Shown here: piece after piece, positions 1 to 5,661 of the stretch
Layout of the letters: each line of letters starts with the position of its first letter
Position numbering within the stretch: position 1 is the first letter of the stretch
Virus record (IMG/VR): IMGVR_UViG_3300013101_000133
Span: 1 to 20,099 of that record
Reading direction: 5' to 3' (one strand)
DNA length: 20,099 nucleotides
Source of the DNA: a virus
Translations under genes and position numbers: made by a program
The notes under the pieces: model-generated
The model's input: only the letters and a program-made list of their open reading frames with translations
Told to the model about the DNA's origin: nothing
The model's database searches: none

Positions 1-654
1 AAAGTGCTAGAACACACATATGAACAAGAGCAAGATTGGCGGGATGCGTGTATTAAAGAAAACTCACAACGTGAAAGAGCCGCTACAGGCATCAACACGC
101 TTGACGTGCTAAGACAGGCTAAGGCTTTGATGGATAATGGTTACACTGAATCAAAGCATCGTAAGGACTTAGGGAATAAAAAAGTCGGCTTAATCCAACA
201 AGCCTGGCGCTTTTTGAAACTTTCGAATAGTCATCCAGACCTTAACTTGTACGACAGGGCTTTGCTACCTGAAGAGAATAAAAATCGTATTGCTTACAAG
301 TCATTGAACAAAGAAGCATTAAGAAAGTTTCTTGTTACTGATGACAATGGTGACATGGCGACAAGTGAGCAAGTTTTAGCGTATATTAGTGAGCCGCTTA
401 AAAAGACGAATAAGCCGCTAACGGGCGCGGATTTGAAGGCTATCAGAGAGAACGCACCTTGTAAGCTTTTAAAGGTGTTATTGAATGACATCGCAACGGG
501 TAGACGTGACACTATCACAAGCCTAAATAATAATTCTACATTATTCAACGCTATAATCATGCCTGAATCTGTTCTGTCAATTCAAGAATCAATTGAAGCC
601 TTACACGTTGCAATTGACCTACTAACTCAAAAACAAAATGAGTTGAACGGTTAA
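1..654 (+). CDS. ParB-like DNA-binding protein, C-terminal part (5' end outside window)
   Basis: The reading frame is already open at base 1, so the GTG at position 4 is probably an internal Val codon and the gene starts upstream. The first visible part fits the end of a ParB/Spo0J nuclease-like domain, with an acidic helix leading into IKENSQRERA, which matches the usual 'IENLQR' motif. Next comes a helix-turn-helix-like stretch around residues 35-75, ending in QAWRFLKLS, comparable to the ParB 'RLLKLP' ending. The rest is helical with no motif I recognise. ParB-family proteins bind centromere-like sites for DNA segregation, and phages also carry ParB-like proteins as regulators or nucleases. 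A 50-codon ORF and a terminator follow, so it belongs to a transcription unit separate from the late genes. The family call rests on motif resemblance only, and the N-terminal catalytic/CTP-binding part is not visible. Confidence 0.55.
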   Translation, partial: KVLEHTYEQEQDWRDACIKENSQRERAATGINTLDVLRQAKALMDNGYTESKHRKDLGNKKVGLIQQAWRFLKLSNSHPDLNLYDRALLPEENKNRIAYKSLNKEALRKFLVTDDNGDMATSEQVLAYISEPLKKTNKPLTGADLKAIRENAPCKLLKVLLNDIATGRRDTITSLNNNSTLFNAIIMPESVLSIQESIEALHVAIDLLTQKQNELNG

Positions 655-678
655 TCATTCACTTTTTAGGAGAACAAG

Positions 679-831
679 ATGAGAGCATCAAGAATCACCC
701 ACCTGATACATGCACTTGAGATGCAAGTGATGAGCGGTAGGGCTTTGACCGACAAACAAGCGTACTGGCTATTGTGTATTAAGGACTACGCACCGAATCG
801 GATCAATTTTATATTGGAGTTGGAAGCATAA
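679..831 (+). CDS. Small hypothetical protein, 50 aa
   Basis: An ATG ORF of 50 codons begins 24 bases after the ParB-like gene. A clear Shine-Dalgarno sequence, AGGAGA at 668-673, sits five bases before the ATG. It ends TAA six bases before the base of the intrinsic terminator, so it is the last gene of the upstream transcript. The product has no predicted membrane segment or signal peptide and no family I recognise. It begins MRASRITHLIHALEMQ and looks like a small helical soluble protein. The good ribosome binding site and the placement between a gene and its terminator are the main support. Small accessory or regulatory proteins are common at this place in phage operons, but no function can be assigned. 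Confidence 0.6.
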   Translation: MRASRITHLIHALEMQVMSGRALTDKQAYWLLCIKDYAPNRINFILELEA

Positions 832-836
832 TACCT

Positions 837-887
837 GTTGCTTGTCAAGTAAAAAGATTTTACTTGACAAGCGGCTCTTTCTTTTTT
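837..887 (+). terminator. Strong rho-independent terminator
   Basis: CTTGTCAAGTAAAA (841-854) is followed by a 3-base loop and its exact reverse complement TTTTACTTGACAAG (858-871). The stem can extend outward to about 837/875 with G-C and G-U pairs. A T-rich run, TCTTTCTTTTTT, follows at 876-887. It would end transcription from the ParB-like/50-codon unit and isolate it from the late promoter downstream. The stem ends are the near-palindromes CTTGTCAAG and CTTGACAAG, and a related CTTGACAGG follows at 890-898, so a second role as a protein site is possible but not shown. Confidence 0.9.
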
Positions 888-909
888 CCCTTGACAGGGT
901 AGCTAATTT

Positions 910-936
910 GTGCTAGTGAAATGGGATCACTAGCAC
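910..936. repeat. 10-bp perfect inverted repeat (operator, centromere or packaging site candidate)
   Basis: GTGCTAGTGA (910-919) and TCACTAGCAC (927-936) are exact reverse complements separated by 7 bases. No T-run follows, so it is not a terminator. It stands alone between the terminator and the tandem repeat array, as expected of a dimeric protein's binding site. With a ParB-like gene upstream and a terminase operon downstream, a partition, regulatory or packaging role are all possible. Confidence 0.6.
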
Positions 937-972
937 GATTCGTGCCATACCTACTGTCGATTCTCGTTCAGA

Positions 973-1073
973 TAAAAAAGTAACAAGTAACAAGTCTCTA
1001 AAAAAGTAACAAGTAACAAGTCTCTAAAAAAGTAACAAGTAACAAGTAACAAGTAACAAGTAACAAGTAACAG
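973..1073. repeat. Tandem repeat array: 26-bp units merging into 7-bp GTAACAA iterons
   Basis: Two identical 26-bp units lie at 973-998 and 999-1024. Each has an A6 tract after a T, then GTAACAAGTAACAAG, then TCTC. A third unit starts at 1025 but continues into five full GTAACAA heptamers and one partial (1032-1073). About ten heptamers occur in all, all in the same orientation. There are no unique spacers, so this is not CRISPR. Arrays of short direct repeats are typical of initiator, partition-protein or small-terminase binding sites. The position, about 210 bases before the terminase start and about 320 bases after a ParB-like gene, fits a packaging site, a centromere or an origin. Confidence 0.85.
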
Positions 1074-1080
1074 GGTAGGT

Positions 1081-1106
1081 AAATACCTCTACCAAATACC
1101 TCTACC
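1081..1106. repeat. 13-bp perfect direct repeat, two copies
   Basis: AAATACCTCTACC occurs twice head to tail, at 1081-1093 and 1094-1106. It lies directly after the GTAACAA array and before the operator/promoter cluster, and it differs in sequence from both. It is a short second class of repeat in the same non-coding interval, and no binding protein can be named. Confidence 0.8.
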
Positions 1107-1154
1107 ATTCTAAAATAGGCCATGATTTCAAAATCAGATTTTCAAATTTGAGTT

Positions 1155-1174
1155 ACCATGATTCCAAATCTGGG
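1155..1174 (+). promoter_or_regulatory. Operator-like element, copy 1 (upstream of promoter)
   Basis: ACCATGATTCCAAATCTGGG lies with its end 13 bases before the -35 box. Its first 17 bases match 1241-1257 at 16 of 17 positions. Bases 1158-1174 match the reverse complement of 1261-1277 at 15 of 17. A weaker relative, ATGATTTCAAAAT, lies at 1122-1134. Repeated elements bracketing one promoter suggest a repressor or activator site. Confidence 0.6.
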
Positions 1175-1187
1175 CGAAACTCTTATC

Positions 1188-1216
1188 TTGACATTTCGGC
1201 ACACATGGGGTATAAT
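1188..1216 (+). promoter_or_regulatory. Consensus sigma70 promoter driving the late (terminase/head/tail) operon
   Basis: TTGACA at 1188-1193 and TATAAT at 1211-1216 are both perfect, with a spacer of exactly 17 bases. Transcription would start near 1223, giving a leader of about 58 bases before the ATG at 1281. No other convincing promoter or terminator was seen by eye in the downstream genes, so it could drive much of the morphogenetic block. A perfect promoter would fire constitutively, so the flanking repeated elements probably hold it in check. Confidence 0.85.
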
Positions 1217-1240
1217 AGTGTTAACTACAATGGAAACATG

Positions 1241-1277
1241 ACCATGATTCCATATCTTGTACCAAATTTGGAATCAT
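1241..1277. promoter_or_regulatory. Operator-like elements copies 2 and 3, inverted pair in the leader of the terminase transcript
   Basis: Copy 2 (1241-1257) is direct and copy 3 (1261-1277) is inverted relative to copy 1. Together they form an inverted repeat, ATGATTCC (1244-1251) against GGAATCAT (1270-1277). The second arm contains the palindrome CCAAATTTGG (1262-1271). On DNA the pair could bind a protein dimer just downstream of the start site. In RNA the two arms could pair and hide the weak GGAA ribosome binding sequence (1270-1273) that sits seven bases before the ATG at 1281. Confidence 0.55.
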
Positions 1278-1280
1278 ACT

Positions 1281-1778
1281 ATGGAACGCGCACAAAACGA
1301 AGAAGAAAGATGCCAGTATCATACCTGTAATCATAAGAAGAATGGCTTGTCTAGCTACTGTACCCATCACGGTGGTACAAAAGACGACTTGAACAGGCAG
1401 AAAAGAGCTGCAACATCTTACAAGCTATCCTTGTTTCAAGCAAGAGTGGATCAACATGCACTAGACCCTAACATTAAAAACCTTAGAGGTGAGATAGGTA
1501 TACTACGTATGTTAATCGAGACCCGCTTGAATGAGTGTAAAGATGACTACGATCTAATGCTACAGTCTGCTGCTATTGCTACTTTAGTAACACAAGCAAA
1601 TGCATTAGTAACGAGCTGTCATCGTATCGAAACGTTAACAGGTCAACTACTAGACAAACAGAGCTTGGCTGAGTTTGCTGTACAAGTGGTAGATATCATC
1701 AGTGCCGAAGTTGACCCAGAAGAAGCAGACGCCATCGCAGAAAAGATTATTGCTGCTATGCCATCGGAGGACATCTAA
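1281..1778 (+). CDS. Putative terminase small subunit (Cys/His cluster DNA-binding protein), 165 aa
   Basis: Small terminases recognise the viral packaging site and recruit the large terminase. I assign this role mainly by position: first gene of the late operon, beside a repeat-rich non-coding site, with the large terminase two genes on. The N-terminus holds a zinc-binding-type cluster, Cys11, Cys16, Cys27 and His30 (CQYHTC and YCTHHGG), followed by a basic stretch. The remainder, about residues 60-165, is helical, as expected of an oligomerisation domain, with an acidic C-terminal tail (DPEEADAIAEK). A TTG eight codons upstream is possible, but the ATG at 1281 keeps the promoter leader and operator repeats non-coding. 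The ribosome site is weak (TTGGAA). It could instead be another Cys/His DNA-binding regulator. Confidence 0.55.
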   Translation: MERAQNEEERCQYHTCNHKKNGLSSYCTHHGGTKDDLNRQKRAATSYKLSLFQARVDQHALDPNIKNLRGEIGILRMLIETRLNECKDDYDLMLQSAAIATLVTQANALVTSCHRIETLTGQLLDKQSLAEFAVQVVDIISAEVDPEEADAIAEKIIAAMPSEDI

Positions 1779-2026
1779 TGCCAGACAGTATGGAATGCCT
1801 TGTAGGACAACTAATAGCAAGTGTAACAGATCTCAAAGACGAAATTAAAGAACTCAAAGTAGAGATGAAAGAGCTCAAAGTAGAGATGAAAAAAGACACA
1901 GAAGCCTTAGAGCTGGACGTGGACAAATTAGTAGCACTCCGTAACAAAGGAGCAGGTATCTTTTTAGCTACAGCCACCTTCTTTACCTTTGTCGGCTGGT
2001 GCGTCACACACTTCTTTACAAGATGA
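1778..2026 (+). CDS. Small coiled-coil plus single-membrane-segment protein (XhlA-like; possible holin-associated protein)
   Basis: This is an 82-residue protein. Residues 13-55 form a charged coiled coil with a near-exact heptad duplication, KELKVEM twice (1847-1867 and 1868-1888, 20 of 21 bases the same). Residues 59-79, GAGIFLATATFFTFVGWCVTH, form one strongly hydrophobic segment. This architecture resembles XhlA/hemolysin-type small phage membrane proteins and some holin or antiholin accessories. The start overlaps the previous stop (TAATG) and has a strong ribosome site, GGAGG at 1766-1770. The end overlaps the large terminase start (ATGA). Lying between the two terminase genes is unusual, and a role at the membrane in lysis or as a tether for packaging is an inference. 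Confidence 0.7.
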   Translation: MPDSMECLVGQLIASVTDLKDEIKELKVEMKELKVEMKKDTEALELDVDKLVALRNKGAGIFLATATFFTFVGWCVTHFFTR

Positions 2027-3666
2027 ACATGCAAGACTACTTACGCAACCAGATCATTAAAGGTCTGAAGCGTAAGTCTCTAAGAAAAGAATCTGTTTGG
2101 GCTGAGCGTTATAGGATTATGACTAAGACGTATCCAGGCCCTTGGACTTTTGATCACCATCCCTGGACGCGTGAAATGCACGACGACCAGTCAGAAGTAA
2201 TCATTGGTCAAAAAGCAGCACAGATGGCTTTTAGTGAGTGGGCAATAAACAAAACATTTTTCTGGTTAGACATCTTAGGTGAGGACGTTCTATATCTCCT
2301 TCCTAATAGTAAGCCAGACTCAAGTGACTTCTCAGTCGGGCGTTTTGAGCCAGCACTAGCAGCTAGTGAACATATCCAAGACATGTTCTCAGAAACAAAG
2401 AACGTAGGTATGAAGAAGGCAGGGCAAGCCATATTATACATACGTGGATCACGAAGCGAGTCTCAACTGAAGTCAATACCCACAGGTAGGATGGTGTATG
2501 ATGAGTATGATGAAATGGCTCCAGGTGTAAGAGCACTAGCACAAGAAAGAATGTCAGGGCAAACAAGTCGACAAGAGCTTCTAATAAGCACACCGACAAT
2601 CCCTGATTTTGGAATCAATGAAGAGTTCCTAGCCAGCGACCAAAAACAGTTTTTCTTCAAATGCCCACGATGTAACCAATGGGAGCAACTAACGTTTGAT
2701 CCTATGGGGAAGGATAAGGATTCCATAGTGATCGTAGGAGATAAGTTCAATGACCCACGCATTATTGAGAGTCATCTCGTATGTAAGAATACGAATAAGG
2801 TGCTGCACCACGAAGACAAAGTCAACTGGATGCAGGATTCGCAATGGGTTAAGCAGTACGATAACACGACTATTAGTGGCTATCATATTAATCAGTTGTA
2901 TAGTATGGCTGCGCATCCAGGTAAGTTTGCTGAGAGTAAGTTGCGCGCAGACACGAATCCAGCTTACGCTCAGGAGTTCGCGAAGTCGAAGTTGGGTATG
3001 CCCTATATTGAGTCTGGTTCTCGCGTTACTGACGAGGAATTAGAACAGTGTGTTCGGCCCTACCACACAGTGCATCAGTGGCAAGGCGGCTTCACAATGA
3101 TGGGAGTCGATGTTGGTACTAGATTGCACTATGAAATAGCAGAGTTCACGTTCCAAGGACATGGTATTGACGTCAATAATTTGGCTCAGAGCAAAGTGCT
3201 CAAGGCTGGATACGTAAAGGACTTTGAGGAATTAGATCAGTTGATGGCTGCATTCCATATTGTGCATTGCGTAATTGATGCCAACCCTGAACGTAGAAAA
3301 GCCACTGAGTTTGCAGAGCGCCATTTAGGCCGTGTAAGCTTATGCTATTATATTGTAGGATTAAGTAATGCTAATCCTATATCCATCCAACCAGAATTGT
3401 TAGCTGTCAAAGTAGACAGAACAAGCTGGTTAGATCTTACCCTGAGTCGCTTTAGGAATAAAACAAAAGTTACACCTTGCGACATATCAGAAGAATATAA
3501 CCCACATATGAAAGCTCTTGTACGTAGATACAATATTGCTAAGAATGGCGACATATCAGCTACGTATGTGAATGCCTCAACAGCGGATCATTTAGCTCAC
3601 GCTGCTAACTATTGCGACATTGCTTTACGTGTTGCTTGCTCAACTGGATCGGTACAAAATATATGA
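2023..3666 (+). CDS. terL: Terminase large subunit, GpA-like (packaging ATPase and nuclease)
   Basis: This motor cuts concatemeric DNA and pumps it into the prohead through the portal. With the ATG at 2023 the protein has 547 residues. The Walker A region is the divergent GQKAAQMAFS (62-71), comparable with the non-canonical P-loops of the GpA family. Walker B is MVYDEYDEM (158-166). A zinc-ribbon-like CPRC (214-217) follows, with a single later Cys (254) where many GpA proteins have a second CxxC. The C-terminal RNase H-like nuclease shows GVDVG (Asp363), VIDAN (Asp419) and ADHLAHA (Asp522). The start overlaps the upstream stop by ATGA, with no good ribosome site, so translation is probably coupled. 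A GTG at 1999 would lie inside the preceding gene. The family call is firm; the residue roles follow from alignment by eye. Confidence 0.92.
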   Translation: MNMQDYLRNQIIKGLKRKSLRKESVWAERYRIMTKTYPGPWTFDHHPWTREMHDDQSEVIIGQKAAQMAFSEWAINKTFFWLDILGEDVLYLLPNSKPDSSDFSVGRFEPALAASEHIQDMFSETKNVGMKKAGQAILYIRGSRSESQLKSIPTGRMVYDEYDEMAPGVRALAQERMSGQTSRQELLISTPTIPDFGINEEFLASDQKQFFFKCPRCNQWEQLTFDPMGKDKDSIVIVGDKFNDPRIIESHLVCKNTNKVLHHEDKVNWMQDSQWVKQYDNTTISGYHINQLYSMAAHPGKFAESKLRADTNPAYAQEFAKSKLGMPYIESGSRVTDEELEQCVRPYHTVHQWQGGFTMMGVDVGTRLHYEIAEFTFQGHGIDVNNLAQSKVLKAGYVKDFEELDQLMAAFHIVHCVIDANPERRKATEFAERHLGRVSLCYYIVGLSNANPISIQPELLAVKVDRTSWLDLTLSRFRNKTKVTPCDISEEYNPHMKALVRRYNIAKNGDISATYVNASTADHLAHAANYCDIALRVACSTGSVQNI

Positions 3667-5249
3667 AAACAATGAGGTATAAAGACTATAAAAACGACGC
3701 CTTATCTTGGAAGAAGTGGCGATTAGTTTTTGAAGGTGGCGACGACTTTATATCTTCTTACTTGAAACAGTTCTCACATCGTGAGAACAGTGAAGACTTC
3801 TTAGCTCGTAAGGCTATGACGTACAGTCCTTCTTTTGCTAAAGAAGCAATAGTAGACATACGGAACTCTATTTTTCAAAGAATGGTAGAGATCAGACGTA
3901 CAGGTGATGAAGCATATATCGAAGCTTGTAACAATGACGTAGACGGTAATGGCACTACTATGACTCAGTTCATGGGTGCCCATGTCTTAGATGAATTACT
4001 TACAATGCGGAAGGTAGGTGTATGGGTTGACAAAGGTGAAGACAAGCCTTATATGTACCTGTATCAAATTGAAGACATCTATAACTGGGACACAGAAGGT
4101 AATCCTACAGCTGTGCTCTTAAGAGACTACGAACCTGTATTTGATGATCTTTTTGGTGTGACCTTAGCGCCTAAAGAAACTTACCGTCATGCACAAGTAG
4201 TAGACAATAAAGTACATGTCAAGTTCTTTAATGAAAAGAAAGAGCAACAGGGTGAGACAGAGATATTAGACTTTGATCGTCTGCCTTTTGTTGTACTTCA
4301 GATACAAGAGTCATTACTTAAAGACGTAGCTAACTATCAAATAGCTTTACTTAATGTTGCTTCATCTGACTTGTCATACGTCTTACGTGCCAACTTTCCT
4401 TTTTATACTGAACAGTATGACATGAAAGCTGACATGATGCAAAAGTATGTAGCACCAGTTGAAACAAGTGCGGATGTAGTACAAGACGTAGAAGGTAAGT
4501 CAACTGAAGTAGGTGTGACACGCGGTAAGAGATACCCTTTGGGTGTTGAGAGACCAGGATTCATTGCCCCACCTGTAGAACCTCTTGAAGCTTCTATGAG
4601 GAAACAAGACCAGTTGAAACAAGAAATTAGAACCCTTGTTAATCTGTCCTTGTCAAACATAAGCCCAACAAGAGCTAGTAGAGAGTCTAAGCAACAAGAT
4701 GAAAAAGGTCTTGAAGCTGGATTATCTTTCTTAGGCCAAGAATTAGAAAAAGCAGAAAAGAAAATTGCTTATTTCTGGCAAGAGTATTTAGGTTCTAAAG
4801 TAGTACCTGAAGTGTCTTACCCTAAAGATTACAGCCTAAAGACTGACGAGCAACGTCAAGCTGAAGCTGAAGCTGATCTTGAGCTAATAGACAAATTACC
4901 TTCACAAGCTGCAAAGAAAGCCTTAGCTAAGAAGATGATGACTACTTTATTCGGTGGTAGATTATCTGCCAAAGAACTAACAGTCATCTTAAAAGAGATT
5001 GATGCTTTAGAAGTAGTTGTGACTAGTCCTAGCACACTCTTTCTAGACATTGAAAATGCATTAGTAGGTAATAACCTTGCCTCTAAAATTAGAGGTTACC
5101 CTGAAGGAGAAGCAGATAAAGCTATTGCAGATCACACAGAGAAACTAGCACGTATTGCTATTGCTCAGAGTGAAGCTGCTAACATTGGTAACAATGCTCC
5201 TGGGACTGAATCTGTTTTGACAGAGAAAGAAAAGAAAGGAGACCTATAA
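3663..5249 (+). CDS. Portal protein (DUF4055-like)
   Basis: This is the probable dodecameric ring at one capsid vertex, through which DNA enters and to which the neck attaches. The product has 528 residues, in the usual portal range, and lies straight after the large terminase. The N-terminal half contains DVDGNGTTMTQF followed by LDELLTMRKVGVWVDKGE and a later IEDIYNWD, a pattern seen in DUF4055-type portals. The middle has the long helix-rich region with LNVASSDLSYVLRANFPF. The segment around QDEKGLEAGLSFLGQELEKAE resembles the portal stem/wing helices. The C-terminus is charged. The chosen ATG overlaps the terminase stop by ATGA; a second ATG nine bases on is equally plausible, as neither has a clear ribosome site. 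Assignment is by motif and context. Confidence 0.75.
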   Translation: MKTMRYKDYKNDALSWKKWRLVFEGGDDFISSYLKQFSHRENSEDFLARKAMTYSPSFAKEAIVDIRNSIFQRMVEIRRTGDEAYIEACNNDVDGNGTTMTQFMGAHVLDELLTMRKVGVWVDKGEDKPYMYLYQIEDIYNWDTEGNPTAVLLRDYEPVFDDLFGVTLAPKETYRHAQVVDNKVHVKFFNEKKEQQGETEILDFDRLPFVVLQIQESLLKDVANYQIALLNVASSDLSYVLRANFPFYTEQYDMKADMMQKYVAPVETSADVVQDVEGKSTEVGVTRGKRYPLGVERPGFIAPPVEPLEASMRKQDQLKQEIRTLVNLSLSNISPTRASRESKQQDEKGLEAGLSFLGQELEKAEKKIAYFWQEYLGSKVVPEVSYPKDYSLKTDEQRQAEAEADLELIDKLPSQAAKKALAKKMMTTLFGGRLSAKELTVILKEIDALEVVVTSPSTLFLDIENALVGNNLASKIRGYPEGEADKAIADHTEKLARIAIAQSEAANIGNNAPGTESVLTEKEKKGDL

Positions 5250-5653
5250 TGTATGTCACTTTAGACGAAGCAGACTTGTATTTAGAGGCTGTGATGTACA
5301 CTGACCCTTGGGACTTAAGTACAGATATTTTAAGAACTAAGGCCATTAAAGCTTCTCAAAAAATTATTGAAGCGCTGAACACAACAGGTACCCTTGTCGA
5401 TGGGGCACCTGTACAAGATATAAAGGATGCGACGGTTGAAATAGCATTAAAACTCTTAGACGGGTACGACCCTGAACTAGAGATGCATAATGCTACTATC
5501 AAAGAAATGGAATTTGATCGACTAAGACAGACTAATAAGTCTGGTGAAACACCACTGCATATCATTGCAGGAGTACCAAGCATTATTGCTTTTAACATCC
5601 TACGGCGCTACATGCCGGATATAACTACTGTTCGTTTGAGCAGGATAGACTGA
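5249..5653 (+). CDS. Head-tail connector/adaptor protein (DnaT-like/gp6-like)
   Basis: This 134-residue protein begins MYVTLDEADLYLEA, the opening typical of small phage head-tail adaptors ('YVTLAEADAYL...'), followed by a helical bundle containing LRTKAIKASQKIIEAL and VEIALKLLDGYDPELE. Such proteins dock under the portal ring after packaging and are often labelled DnaT-like because of a distant fold resemblance. The start overlaps the portal stop (TAATG) and has a good ribosome site, AAAGGAG at 5235-5241. It is in the usual position for this class, although here it precedes the scaffold and coat genes. Confidence 0.6.
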   Translation: MYVTLDEADLYLEAVMYTDPWDLSTDILRTKAIKASQKIIEALNTTGTLVDGAPVQDIKDATVEIALKLLDGYDPELEMHNATIKEMEFDRLRQTNKSGETPLHIIAGVPSIIAFNILRRYMPDITTVRLSRID

Positions 5654-5661
5654 GAAAACAT

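Noticed and set aside
891-919. TTGACA at 891-896 as a second late promoter
   Set aside because: At 16-18 base spacing only TAGTGA-like sequences occur, a poor match to TATAAT. The copy at 864-869 is part of the terminator stem.
973-1073. CRISPR array
   Set aside because: Units are directly abutting with no unique spacers, too short, and no cas genes are present.
1148-1330. 60-codon + strand ORF with a TTG start
   Set aside because: It covers the perfect promoter and operator repeats and overlaps the putative small terminase in another frame, with no ribosome site.
1999-2022. Upstream GTG start for the large terminase
   Set aside because: It lies inside the membrane-protein gene, while the ATG at 2023 gives the ATGA coupling used throughout the operon and loses no conserved motif.
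2750-3043. 97-codon + strand ORF inside the large terminase
   Set aside because: It is Arg/Cys-rich shadow translation in another frame, with no ribosome site and no coherent domain.
3612-3662. 17-codon N-terminal extension of the portal
   Set aside because: It overlaps the end of the terminase in another frame. The ATG at 3663 gives the standard ATGA overlap.
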